From CAZGAQ01 sp964523405 (GTDB lineage: Bacteria > Planctomycetota > Phycisphaerae > UBA1845 > Fen-1342), in assembly GCA_964523405.1 (NCBI GenBank), contig CAZGAQ010000005.1:62001-126000 (forward strand): a stretch of 64,000 bases of DNA, given 5' to 3'. The notes beneath the pieces are model-generated. The model was not told where the DNA came from. It was given only the letters and a program-made list of their open reading frames with translations, and made no database searches. The translations under genes were made by a program, and so were the position numbers. This document shows, in pieces, positions 24,583 through 33,443 of this stretch; position 1 is the stretch's first letter; each line of letters starts with the position of its first letter.

Positions 24583-25791
24583 ATGACGGAGACGAATTCC
24601 ACCCCGCCGGCGCCCGTCGAGCACATTCCCACCGCCGACGGCGCCACCGTCGCGGTCAAACGCAAGCCGCGCCCGGGCGGCACGCCCGTCATCTTCATCC
24701 ACGGCCTCGCCGTCAACGCCGATCTGTGGGACCTCCCCGAAATCCAGGGCCCCGACTACCACTACCGCAGCCTCGCGACGCTGCTCCACGAGGCCGGCTA
24801 CGACATCTGGCTCGTGAATCTCCGTGGCCACGGCGCTCCGCACATGCTCTCTGCCCCGGCTCCGGGCCAAGTCGACTGGTGCGTCGACCACTTTGTGCTT
24901 TACGACCTGCCGCCGGTCGTGGATCGTGCCGCCGCGGAGAGCGGCCGTCGGCCGTTCATCATCGGCGCAAGCATGGGCGCCATGACGCTCGGTGGGTACG
25001 TGCAGGGGGCGCGGCTTGTGGCGGAATGCGATGACGGCCCGCGTGTGATAGCCGATCCCGATCTCGCCCGTGCCAGACAGGACCGCCTGGCGGGTTGCGT
25101 CTTCGCTGAGTTCCCCGCGACGCTCCGCTGGCCGGATTCGTTGTACGACAGCACCGGGCGGCTGGAGTGGGGTTCGCTCCTCCGCGATTGCCGCCGCAGC
25201 GACGGCGACGTAAACCACCCCTTCGAGCTGCTCTCGCGTTGGGGCTGGCTGCACGCGCTGGTCGGGGCGATCGGTGAGGTGCCGCTGGGCTGGTTGGGCG
25301 GTGCGGGGCCGGGCATGGAGTGGTATCGCAAGCTACCCAAACCGATCGGCGATACCCTCGAGAAGCTCGAAAAGGCGGCCATCCATGCGATTCTGCAGGG
25401 TGCCGGGACTTTCACCGGTGCCACGCACCACCGTGCGGAAGTGATGATCTACGGCCGGCGCTACTGCTTTGACCACATGAAGGGCGGCGTGCTGCGACAA
25501 CTCGCCAAGTGCGTGTGCCGGCGTGCCTTTGTCAGCGACGTGGGGGCGCCGGACCATGTTTACTCGGATCACTACGGGCTGGTTGAGGCCCCCACGCTTG
25601 TCGTGCAAGGCGGCCGCGATCGAATCGCCAATGCTAGCTTCACGCGCAGCGCCTTTTTCGAGCGGATCCGCTCCCGCGACAAGGAATTCCTACTCGACGA
25701 CGACATCGCCCACGGCGAGATCGAAGCCGCCCCGGTCGCCTGCGAACGCCTGTATCCCGCCATCGTGCGGTGGGTGCAGACGCACACCTGA
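24583..25791 (+). CDS. Alpha/beta-hydrolase fold enzyme
   Basis: A 402-residue cytoplasmic protein. The oxyanion strand reads VIFIHGLAVNADLWD (about residues 36-50) and the nucleophile elbow GASMGAM gives Ser near 130. The HG-DIWLVNLRGHGAP segment is typical of the fold. A late TLVVQGGRDRIANAS strand holds the acid, and DDDIAHGEIEAAP the probable catalytic His. Between core and late strands lies a large cap region (about 150-310) with several Trp and Cys residues. The closest theme is polyhydroxyalkanoate synthase or esterase-type hydrolases, but the substrate is unknown. A perfect TATAAT box lies at 24547-24552, 31 bases before the ATG. Confidence 0.75.
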   Translation: MTETNSTPPAPVEHIPTADGATVAVKRKPRPGGTPVIFIHGLAVNADLWDLPEIQGPDYHYRSLATLLHEAGYDIWLVNLRGHGAPHMLSAPAPGQVDWCVDHFVLYDLPPVVDRAAAESGRRPFIIGASMGAMTLGGYVQGARLVAECDDGPRVIADPDLARARQDRLAGCVFAEFPATLRWPDSLYDSTGRLEWGSLLRDCRRSDGDVNHPFELLSRWGWLHALVGAIGEVPLGWLGGAGPGMEWYRKLPKPIGDTLEKLEKAAIHAILQGAGTFTGATHHRAEVMIYGRRYCFDHMKGGVLRQLAKCVCRRAFVSDVGAPDHVYSDHYGLVEAPTLVVQGGRDRIANASFTRSAFFERIRSRDKEFLLDDDIAHGEIEAAPVACERLYPAIVRWVQTHT

Positions 25792-25839
25792 AGCCCCCCT
25801 GACCACCGAAGTCCTGCCGCCGGGGGCCCGCTGCTGTGG

Positions 25840-26697
25840 CTAGCGCATGCGCTGGGCTTGGGCCCGCAACAGCGCGATGCGCTCCTCAATCGGCGGGTGC
25901 GTCGCAAACAGCCCGACCACGCCACCTGAGGCCGCCAGCGGCTCCACGATATACAGATTGTGGAACGCCGGATTCGTGTCCGTCGGGATGCGCTCGTTGG
26001 CCGCCTGCAGCCGGGTCAGGGCGGACGCGAGCTTCGCGGGGTCGCCGCACAGCTCGCCGCCGTACGAGTCGGCGGCGTACTCGCGCTGCCGTGAAATCGC
26101 CGCCTGGATGAGCGCGGCGGCCAACGGTGCCAGAATCACCATCGCCAGCGCGCCGACGGCGCCCAGGGGATTGTCGCGATCGCGGCTGCCGCCGCCGCCG
26201 AACCACATCAGGAAGTAGCCCGCGGAGCTGATGATCCCGGCCATGACAGCGGCAATCGTGCACACCAGCATGTCCCGATGCTTCACGTGGGCGATCTCGT
26301 GGGCGAGGACGCCTTCGATCTCGTGGGCGGGGAAATTCCGGAGCATGCCCTCGGTGAGCGCGACGACGGCGTGCTGCGGGTTGCGGCCGGTGGCGAAGGC
26401 GTTGGGGGCGGCCTGAGGGCACACGTAGATGCGTGGCTTGGGCAGGCCGGCGCGCATTGCCAGTCGCTCCACGAGGTCGTGCAACCAGGGCAGCTCGCCT
26501 GGGGGCAGCTCTTGGCCGCCCATTGAGAGCAGGGCGATCTTGTCGGAGAAGAAGTACGCCACCAGGTTGCCGGCTCCGCCGAACAGGAAACCGATGACCA
26601 GCCCATGGGTGCCCCCGGCGAAGTAGCCGACGGCCATGCACAGGCCCATGAGGAAGGCCAGCAGCATCGCCGTCTTCATGTCGTTGGCCCAACGCAT
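25840..26697 (-). CDS. htpX: HtpX-type M48 membrane zinc metalloprotease
   Basis: A 285-residue protein with two N-terminal membrane segments (about 8-45), the PNAFATGRNPQHAVVALTEG substrate-site segment, and the zinc motif HEIAHVKHRD (HExxH). Two further membrane segments follow, then the third ligand in the EYAADSYGGEL region. The C-terminal LFATHPPIEERIALLR is the HtpX family ending. It cleaves damaged inner-membrane proteins with the active site facing the cytoplasm. The ATG at 26697 has GGAGGT upstream. It is monocistronic by position. Confidence 0.93.
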   Translation of the reverse strand: MRWANDMKTAMLLAFLMGLCMAVGYFAGGTHGLVIGFLFGGAGNLVAYFFSDKIALLSMGGQELPPGELPWLHDLVERLAMRAGLPKPRIYVCPQAAPNAFATGRNPQHAVVALTEGMLRNFPAHEIEGVLAHEIAHVKHRDMLVCTIAAVMAGIISSAGYFLMWFGGGGSRDRDNPLGAVGALAMVILAPLAAALIQAAISRQREYAADSYGGELCGDPAKLASALTRLQAANERIPTDTNPAFHNLYIVEPLAASGGVVGLFATHPPIEERIALLRAQAQRMR

Positions 26698-27059
26698 CTG
26701 CAGTACCTCCAGAGCGACTCGCGCGGGCATACTACGCCCCTGCGCAGCGGCCGGCACAGCGCGGCGCGGATGCCGCCCATTGGGTATGGCAGCCGCCGTG
26801 CCAGACTGCGTGAATCGTGCCTTGACGTGGCGGAAAACGCAAGCCGCTGTGCGACAGGTGGTTCCGGGGTGCGCGGCGCCGAAACCGGTGCCAGCGCGGC
26901 CGTGCGGGTCGCGCGGACTGCCAAATTGGCCGGACGGGGCGGCGCCGGATACGGGCTGCCGGCGTGAAAATGACTGCCGCGGCCGCGTGCCGTTTCCGTT
27001 GGACGGGGCGGCGCGATAGAATTCGCCCCGTTGTACGCAGGCCTATTGGGAGACAGGAT
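26698..27059. other. Intergenic region upstream of the enolase operon
   Basis: About 360 bases of GC-rich sequence between the divergent htpX and lipoprotein genes. No convincing promoter, hairpin with T-run or small gene was recognised. A short frame could extend the next gene upstream to an ATG at 26964. Confidence 0.4.
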
Positions 27060-27506
27060 TTGGCGCGCGGTCAGCGGGGCAGGCTGGTCCGGGTCCTCCG
27101 CGGCGTCGGCATCGTCGCTGCGGTGGTGCTGTGCTCCGGTAGCGAGTGCCGCCGGCAGACCTTCAGCAACAACTATGAGGCCCTGACAGGCGTTGTGCTG
27201 AACGTGCGCACGGACACGAGTGAGCTGACAGTGCGGCCGGTCGAGCCGGCGCCGGAGCGCGCCGATGCGGCCGGCCTGCTGTGCCTGCTGACGAACGACG
27301 CGGAAGTGTACATCAACGACCGGTATGCGAGCGTAAACGCGATTGCCGTGAACGACGCGGTGGAACTGGTCGGGTATCGTGAGGAAAACGCGCGCGGCGA
27401 GCGATTTGTCGTCTGTCTGGCGCAGATCACCCGGCCCGCAGCGGCGCCGGTGGAGCCGGACCTGTCACCCCGCGCGACGACGGCTACGCAACCACAGGAG
27501 AACTGA
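27060..27506 (+). CDS. Small exported protein of unknown function upstream of enolase
   Basis: I read this from a TTG at 27060 preceded by GGGAGACAGG, giving 148 residues; an in-frame ATG at 26964 would add 32 arginine-rich residues. A hydrophobic stretch (VGIVAAVVLCSGSEC, about 20-34) looks like a signal peptide with a possible lipobox Cys. The rest has alternating beta-like character: LTGVVLNVRTDTSELTVRP, a VYINDRYASVNAIAVNDAVELVGY strand set, and a disordered Thr/Pro tail. I do not recognise a family. It ends three bases before eno, so co-transcription is near certain, which may mean only that it shares the promoter. Confidence 0.6.
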   Translation: MARGQRGRLVRVLRGVGIVAAVVLCSGSECRRQTFSNNYEALTGVVLNVRTDTSELTVRPVEPAPERADAAGLLCLLTNDAEVYINDRYASVNAIAVNDAVELVGYREENARGERFVVCLAQITRPAAAPVEPDLSPRATTATQPQEN

Positions 27507-27509
27507 ATA

Positions 27510-28805
27510 ATGGCAGACGCACCGACAATCGAGTCCATTCACGCCCGCGAGATTCTGGATTCGCGCGGCAATCCGACGGTCGAATGCGATGTGATCCTGG
27601 AAGACGGCACATTCGCGTCGGCGGCGGTTCCGAGCGGGGCCTCGACCGGGGAAAACGAAGCGGTCGAGTTGCGGGACGGGGACAAGAAGCGTTACCTGGG
27701 CAAGGGCGTGCTGCAAGCCGTCAAGAACGTCAATGAGATCATCGCGCCGTCGCTGTGCGGGATGGACAGCCGGCTGCAGGAAGAGATCGACCGCAAGATG
27801 ATCGAGCTGGACGGTACGCCGAACAAGGGCAAACTCGGCGCCAACGCCATCCTATCGGTCTCGGTGGCTGCGGCGAAGGCGGCGGCGGCGTGGGCGGGGC
27901 TGCCCCTGTACCGCTACCTGGGCGGGGCGTCGGGGCACACGCTGCCCGTGCCGATGATGAACATCCTCAACGGTGGCAAGCACGCGGACAGCAACGTGGA
28001 CTTCCAGGAGTTCATGGTGCAACCGTGGGGCGCGCCGAACTTCCGCGAGGCGCTGCGCATGGGCGCCGAGATCTTCCACACGCTCAAGAAGGTGCTGAGC
28101 GAGCGCGGCTACAACACCGCGGTTGGCGACGAAGGCGGCTTCGCGCCGAGCCTGAAGAGCAACGAGGAAGCGCTGGAGGTCATCGCGATCGCCTGCGAGA
28201 AGGCTGGCTACAAGCTGGGTGAGCAGGTGTTCATCGCGCTGGATCCAGCGACGAGCGAGATGTGGGACAAGGAGAAGAAGCAGTACAACTTCTTCAAGTC
28301 CAACCCGGACCGCTACGCGACCAGCGACGAGCTGATCGATACTTGGGCGACGTGGTGCAAGAAGTACCCGATCCGCAGCATCGAGGACGGCCTGGCCGAG
28401 CACGACTGGGCCGGCTGGAAGAAGCTGACCGCGAAGCTGGGCGACAAGGTGCAGCTCGTCGGCGACGACCTGTTTGTGACCAACGTGCAGTACCTGGCGC
28501 GCGGTATCAAGGAGAAGTCCGCCAACGCGATCCTGGTGAAGATCAACCAGATCGGTACGCTCACCGAGACGTTCGCCGCGATCAACCTGGCGATGCGGAA
28601 CGGCATGTCGGCGGTCATCAGTCACCGCAGCGGCGAGACCGAGGATTCGACGATTGCGGACCTCGCGGTGGCGACGAATGCCGGGCAGATCAAGACCGGC
28701 AGTGCCTCGCGTAGCGACCGCATCGCAAAGTACAACCGGTTGCTCCGCATCGAGGAGGAACTGGGCAAGGATGCAGTCTACGGTGCGGCGTTCTGGCAGC
28801 GCTAA
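27510..28805 (+). CDS. eno: Enolase (phosphopyruvate hydratase)
   Basis: This 431-residue glycolytic enzyme converts 2-phosphoglycerate to phosphoenolpyruvate. Family landmarks are all present: HAREILDSRGNPTVE at the N-terminus, the mobile loop VPSGASTGENEAVELRDGD, the metal ligands in ALDPATSEM, IEDGLAEHDW and GDDLFVTN, the catalytic Lys in ILVKINQIGT, and SHRSGETED near residue 370. Length is normal for bacterial enolase. The ATG at 27510 has a CAGGAG site 8 bases upstream. The FtsB-like gene follows after a short gap, a neighbour pair found in many bacteria. Confidence 0.98.
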   Translation: MADAPTIESIHAREILDSRGNPTVECDVILEDGTFASAAVPSGASTGENEAVELRDGDKKRYLGKGVLQAVKNVNEIIAPSLCGMDSRLQEEIDRKMIELDGTPNKGKLGANAILSVSVAAAKAAAAWAGLPLYRYLGGASGHTLPVPMMNILNGGKHADSNVDFQEFMVQPWGAPNFREALRMGAEIFHTLKKVLSERGYNTAVGDEGGFAPSLKSNEEALEVIAIACEKAGYKLGEQVFIALDPATSEMWDKEKKQYNFFKSNPDRYATSDELIDTWATWCKKYPIRSIEDGLAEHDWAGWKKLTAKLGDKVQLVGDDLFVTNVQYLARGIKEKSANAILVKINQIGTLTETFAAINLAMRNGMSAVISHRSGETEDSTIADLAVATNAGQIKTGSASRSDRIAKYNRLLRIEEELGKDAVYGAAFWQR

Positions 28806-28835
28806 TCGCCCGCCGGCGACGGAGTGGACAAGGGA

Positions 28836-29375
28836 ATGTCCCGCGGCCTGGAGACGCTGCTGTTCTGGCTCGTCGCGCTGACGGGCTTCGCCGCGCTCGC
28901 GCCGTGCCTGGTGCTGCCCCCCTGGGTCGAGTACCAGGCGCAGTTGGCCCGGCGCAAGGAAGCGGAAGAGTACGTGACGGTGTTGAAAGCCCGAGCCGAG
29001 GCGAAGCAGAAGCAAATCGAGCATCTCCAGCACGATGAGGCGTACCTGCTGCGTGTCGCGCAGCAGGAATTCGGCGGGGCCATCCGCACGCCGAACGCCG
29101 AGACGGTGTTCATCGGCCCCAGCCCCGAGGGCAGCGAGCCGCTCCCCGGGGTGGGGCCAACCCTGGCCAACGACCCCTGCTCCCGGGATGTGCTGCCGGA
29201 GCTGTCCGCTTTCATCGAGGAGGCTTCCCTCCGCTATCCGTACACGCGTCTGTTCGTGCAGGACTCGACGCGTCCCGTCCTCATGGGCATGGGCACGCTG
29301 CTTTTGGTCACGGCGGTGGTGCTGTTGGGTCGCGCGGGCCTGCGCGAGGGACGGCGGGCCGCGGTGGAAGAATAG
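28836..29375 (+). CDS. FtsB/DivIC-like septum formation initiator protein
   Basis: The chosen start is the ATG at 28836 with GGAG 11 bases upstream (a GTG at 28824 would add four residues). It encodes 179 residues: one membrane segment (about 8-28), then a coiled coil (QAQLARRKEAEEYVTVLKARAEAKQKQ) and the ending AYLLRVAQQEFG, as in FtsB/DivIC. It is longer than usual because an extra region ending in a second membrane segment (about 150-170) follows. The position right after eno is the classical one for ftsB. The expected role is scaffold for the FtsQLB divisome complex; a planctomycete version could act differently. Confidence 0.75.
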   Translation: MSRGLETLLFWLVALTGFAALAPCLVLPPWVEYQAQLARRKEAEEYVTVLKARAEAKQKQIEHLQHDEAYLLRVAQQEFGGAIRTPNAETVFIGPSPEGSEPLPGVGPTLANDPCSRDVLPELSAFIEEASLRYPYTRLFVQDSTRPVLMGMGTLLLVTAVVLLGRAGLREGRRAAVEE

Positions 29376-29398
29376 CGCGGACGCGCGGACGCGCGGAC
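29375..29398. repeat. Triple GCGCGGAC tandem repeat
   Basis: Three perfect 8-base units lie between the convergent FtsB-like and TPR genes. It is a simple replication-slippage repeat and carries no T-run. Confidence 0.6.
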
Positions 29399-29414
29399 GC
29401 GGTGCCATCGGCGG

Positions 29415-30410
29415 TTACGGCGGGCCGGTCGTGGCGTCGGCGAGCAGGCTCTGCATCTCGGGTTGACGGGGGTCCAGAGCCAGGGAACGGCGACACAACT
29501 CGGCCGCCGCTGCCCTGAGACGGGCGCTGTCCGGCGTGGTTTCGGCGGCGGCCCAAGTGAACGCGGCCAGACGGTTCAGCGCCGGAATGTGATTCGGCTG
29601 CGCCCTGAGGAAGTCCGCGAGCACCCGCCGGGCATCGTCGCGGCGCTCCAGCCGCCAGTACGCCAGGGCAACATTGAGAACGGCATCCGGGGCGTGGGGC
29701 TCGGTTTGCAGCACGGCTTCGAAGTCCGTTGCGGCCGCGGCCCATTCGCCGGCATCCAGGCGCAGCGCGCCACGCTGGGCGTAGGCCGCCGGTGTCGGCT
29801 GCAGGTCGATGGCGCGGTCCCACGCGCGGCGGGCGTCCTCGGCGTGCCCCAGCGCCTGGTGCGCGACCGCAAGATTGAACCACCCCCGAGCGTGCCCGGG
29901 CTGCTGCGCGATCAGTCGGTTCAGCGTGATGACCGCGGGTACGTGCCGGCGCAAGCGCAGCAGGATGGCGGCCCGCTCAAAGAGCAGGTCCCCGTCGTCC
30001 GGATGGGCCTCGAGGAGTCGATCCACGGCCACTAGCGCGTCGGCCCATTGGCCCTGGCCGGCAAGCGTCTGCAGTTCGGCCCGCAGCACCTCCGGCGGGA
30101 TGTCGGTCGCGCGCAGCGTCGCGGTCAACTGCTGCAGGCGCCGCTGCCGCACGTCGCGCGCGGCCGTGTCCGCCCAGCGAATCTCGCCAGGGACGAGTGC
30201 CGCGGTCGTCGGCGCGCGCGGCGCCGGGGCTCCGGGTGGGGGGGACGATTCCGCAGCCGGGGCGGGGTGAGCCGGGACGTGCGCAGCGGGCGCGGCGGCA
30301 CCGGGCCGCGTGACGGGGTCCGGAGCACGCCTCCAGTGCTCCGCGAGCATGTAACCGCAGACGCCGAGCAGGAGCGCGCACAATCCGCCAAAAAGGAGCA
30401 GCAAGCGCAT
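29415..30410 (-). CDS. Membrane-anchored TPR protein
   Basis: A 331-residue protein with one N-terminal membrane anchor (MRLLLLFGGLCALLLGVCGYM), a Pro/Ala-rich linker to about residue 75, then tandem TPR repeats from about 120 to 320. Repeat units are recognisable from the spacing of W/L/G/Y/A/P: GQWADALVAVDRLLEAHPDD, ARGWFNLAVAHQALGHAEDA and PDAVLNVALAYWRLERRDDA. TPR scaffolds mediate protein interactions; the partner is unknown. It is convergent with the eno operon and lies downstream of the ABC exporter genes on the same strand, with a gap of about 57 bases, so it may belong to that operon. Confidence 0.75.
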   Translation of the reverse strand: MRLLLLFGGLCALLLGVCGYMLAEHWRRAPDPVTRPGAAAPAAHVPAHPAPAAESSPPPGAPAPRAPTTAALVPGEIRWADTAARDVRQRRLQQLTATLRATDIPPEVLRAELQTLAGQGQWADALVAVDRLLEAHPDDGDLLFERAAILLRLRRHVPAVITLNRLIAQQPGHARGWFNLAVAHQALGHAEDARRAWDRAIDLQPTPAAYAQRGALRLDAGEWAAAATDFEAVLQTEPHAPDAVLNVALAYWRLERRDDARRVLADFLRAQPNHIPALNRLAAFTWAAAETTPDSARLRAAAAELCRRSLALDPRQPEMQSLLADATTGPP

Positions 30411-30467
30411 GGCAACATGATACCGCCGGGGATCGGCCGCGGCGCGGGCGCCAGGGCGCGGGGGCGG

Positions 30468-33395
30468 CTACGCCACGTGCAGCGCGTCGATGATGTTCGT
30501 GCGCGCCGCATGCCGGGCGGGCAGGATGCCGGCCAGAATGCATAGACCGATCGTCAGGGCGACGGCCAGTCCGACGAAGACCCACGGTACGTCGAACGGC
30601 ACGTTGAAGCCCCACATCCGCTGTGTCATGGTAATGGTGTCGCGCGCCAGGTGCAGGCCCAGCGCCAGTCCCAAGCCGCTGCCCAGTACGCCCAGTACGA
30701 GGGCTTCGCCGATCACCAGCCGAAGAATGAGCGCGCGCGTTGCGCCGACTGCGCGCAGGATGGCGATCTGTTTCGTCCGGCTGGCGACGTTGGCGGTCAT
30801 GAGATTCGCCACGCCGATCGCCGCCACGACCAGGGCGACGGCCGGCACGGCCGTCAGCAGATACGTCATTCGCGTGAGCTCGGTGTCGATCTCGTCCTTG
30901 AGCTCACGGGCCGTGCCCTCGAAAGCCTGCGGGGCGTGCAGCCGCTGCCGCACCTCGCGCAGGACCTGGCGCTCGCGGAAATTCTGCCAACGCCGCTCGA
31001 GTGGAATCGACGCGTTGTAGTACTCGCCGCTGAGGCTGGTGTAGCGTGTGCGATCCGGGGGGGGCGGCCAGTCCGCGGGCGGGGCTTGCGGCGGCAGGTC
31101 GAAGTTGAGCAGGATGAGCTTGCTGCCGTCCACGCTGTACAGGCGACGCAGATCCGCATTCGTGCCGATCACGGAGCCGGTCGCGACGACGTGCGCCTCG
31201 CTTTCGATCTGGAAATAGCCGGCGGCGATGTCCAGGGCCGGCGAGTCGATCACGCCCGCGACCTGAAACGTGGTCCAGCGGTCATTGAACCAGACGCGCA
31301 CCTGGTTGCTGATCAGCACATTGCCGGATTCATCCCGCACCTCCCGGACGCCTTTGTGCCGCGTCCGGGCGAAGTCGGCCGCGACGAGCACATAGCCGCC
31401 CTTGCGCAGCAGGGCGCGCGCCGTCTGCTCGTCACCCTCGATGAACTCGAGCCGGACGAGGTCGAGGAACGTGTCCGGCTCGGTGCCGAGGAACCACGTA
31501 ACGGACAGGTAGACCTGCTCGACCAGGCGCGGGGGGCGCTCCTCGACCACCACATTGACCGCATTCGCCACGGTGTACTCACGCACTCCGGGCACTTGCG
31601 CGACCTGCGCCGACACGTCGCCGGGAATCTGCTCGAAGCTCCAGAGATAGCCCTCTGGGAATTGCTTGGGGAATTGCCAGCCGGTCTTGAAGCTCGTGTT
31701 GAACACGACCAGCCCGACAATCAGCGACAGCCCCACCATCAGCCCGCAGCAGATCCCGGCCGACCGCCACACCGCCCGCCCGACCTGATCCTGCAGTAGC
31801 GACAGACGCACACGCAGCAGCCCGGCCACCGCCGGTACGGCCAGGCGGCTGATGAGCCACACCGCCAGCGGGGCAAGCAGCGCATACACCACATAGAGCA
31901 GCACGACGGCCGTCGCGGACCAGCCCACGAATACCGTGTCGCGCTGTACGAGGTTCCCCATGATGTAGTACTGCGCAGCCAGCGCGCCGCTCCCGAGCAG
32001 CGCCGCCAGCGCCAGCGGCCAAGCCCCCGGGCGCCGCGCCCGCGGGCGCGTGGCCTCCAAAGGCGATACGCGTGCGGCGGCCAGCGCGGGCAGCAATGCG
32101 GCCACCAGCGCCGTGCTCGCGCCGGCGGCGACCGCCAGCAGGATGCCGCGCCAGCTCACGGTGAAGGCGCCGACGTAGGCGGGCACGAGCCAGACGGTCA
32201 GGGCCGTCAGGCCCAGACCCACCGGAACACCCAGCAGAATCCCCAGTCCGCCGAGCGGGAAGACCTCGGCGAGCGTGAGCACGGCCAGTTGGCTGCGTGT
32301 TGTGCCGACACAGCGCAAGAGGCCCATCTGGGCGATGCGCTCCACCATGCCCATGCTGAGCGTGCTGAGGATGATGAACAGCGCGGTCAGCATGGCCACG
32401 CAGGAGAGCAGGATCAGCACGACCTCCTGCTGCTCTTGAGCCTTCTGCACCTGCCCCAGGCGCGCGGCGGTCGTGCGCACCTGTGCGTTGGGGATGCCCT
32501 GGATTGCGGCGCGCACCCGGATCTGGGCGGCTTGGATGCCGGGCGTGGTGCGATCCTTCAGCACGATGTCAACGGAGTTGACCAGGGCCTGCTTGTTGGC
32601 CATCTGCTGCAGCACGGGCAACTGGACGAGGGCGATGCCTTTGAGAAAACGCTCCACGCGGCGGCGGTGCACGAGTCCCACGATCTCCAGCGCGCAGGGC
32701 TTGGCGTCCAGGCCCTCCGGCCAGATGAGCACCATATCGCCCAGTCCCACCCCTTGCTCCTGCGCGATCGAGGCCTCCAGGACGCAGGCGTTCTCGTCGT
32801 CCGCGCGCAGCATGCGGCCGGCGACCAGGGGCCACTTGCGGACGGCAGGCTCGCGGGCTACGTCAATGCCGTGGACGTCGAGTTCGTCGAACCAGGCCAG
32901 CCAGTCGGCGGGGTTGTTGGCGTGACGCGCGTACTCCGCGCGGGTCGCCACGGCGCTCCGCAGCCGCTGGACCAGCAAGGGGGCGACCGCCGAGACGCCG
33001 TCGAGCTTTTCGATCTTCGTGACGATGCGCTCGGGCAGCACGTCGTAGCGCCCGAGGGGTGACTGCACGCTGATCTGGGCGGCGCCGATATAGCTGGAGG
33101 CCCATTCGAGCACGGTGCGGCGGACGGATTCGTAGCAGCATGTGACCCACACCACCGCGCCCACGCCCAGGGCAATGGCGGTCACGGCGCCCAGCGTGCG
33201 CACCGGTTTGGCACGCCAGTTGCGGAAAGCCAGCCACAGGCTGCGGCGCTCGGGGTACACCAGAAAGGCCAACCCGACCAGCACGCCCAACGCCACGACG
33301 CCGAGTCCCACCTCGACGCCCCAGTTCGCGAGCAGCGGCTGGGACCATAGGCGGAGCCGCTGGAGCAGATCCGGGGGTTGGCTGGCGAGGTTCAC
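30468..33395 (-). CDS. FtsX-family ABC transporter permease (MacB/LolE type, duplicated)
   Basis: A very long 975-residue permease. An N-terminal membrane helix (about 25-45) and a further one near 70 precede a periplasmic domain; a cluster of helices occurs near 330-430, another near 470-540, and a final FtsX-type trio at 850-960 (LLTAVPAVALVVAAIGVANLMTANVASRTKQIAILRAVGATRA). It therefore has two FtsX modules with periplasmic inserts. The start is a GTG at 33395. With the ATPase gene 48 bases upstream it forms a complete exporter of the MacB/Lol superfamily, of unknown cargo (lipoproteins, antimicrobials or signals). Confidence 0.85.
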   Translation of the reverse strand: MNLASQPPDLLQRLRLWSQPLLANWGVEVGLGVVALGVLVGLAFLVYPERRSLWLAFRNWRAKPVRTLGAVTAIALGVGAVVWVTCCYESVRRTVLEWASSYIGAAQISVQSPLGRYDVLPERIVTKIEKLDGVSAVAPLLVQRLRSAVATRAEYARHANNPADWLAWFDELDVHGIDVAREPAVRKWPLVAGRMLRADDENACVLEASIAQEQGVGLGDMVLIWPEGLDAKPCALEIVGLVHRRRVERFLKGIALVQLPVLQQMANKQALVNSVDIVLKDRTTPGIQAAQIRVRAAIQGIPNAQVRTTAARLGQVQKAQEQQEVVLILLSCVAMLTALFIILSTLSMGMVERIAQMGLLRCVGTTRSQLAVLTLAEVFPLGGLGILLGVPVGLGLTALTVWLVPAYVGAFTVSWRGILLAVAAGASTALVAALLPALAAARVSPLEATRPRARRPGAWPLALAALLGSGALAAQYYIMGNLVQRDTVFVGWSATAVVLLYVVYALLAPLAVWLISRLAVPAVAGLLRVRLSLLQDQVGRAVWRSAGICCGLMVGLSLIVGLVVFNTSFKTGWQFPKQFPEGYLWSFEQIPGDVSAQVAQVPGVREYTVANAVNVVVEERPPRLVEQVYLSVTWFLGTEPDTFLDLVRLEFIEGDEQTARALLRKGGYVLVAADFARTRHKGVREVRDESGNVLISNQVRVWFNDRWTTFQVAGVIDSPALDIAAGYFQIESEAHVVATGSVIGTNADLRRLYSVDGSKLILLNFDLPPQAPPADWPPPPDRTRYTSLSGEYYNASIPLERRWQNFRERQVLREVRQRLHAPQAFEGTARELKDEIDTELTRMTYLLTAVPAVALVVAAIGVANLMTANVASRTKQIAILRAVGATRALILRLVIGEALVLGVLGSGLGLALGLHLARDTITMTQRMWGFNVPFDVPWVFVGLAVALTIGLCILAGILPARHAARTNIIDALHVA

Positions 33396-33443
33396 GCCGC
33401 GACCCCCGCTCGGACGAACTGGCCCATCGCGTGGTTCATCGCT

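Noticed and set aside
27852..29408. 518-residue open frame antisense to enolase
   Set aside because: Enolase is certain on the other strand, and the frame has no ribosome-binding site or family signature.
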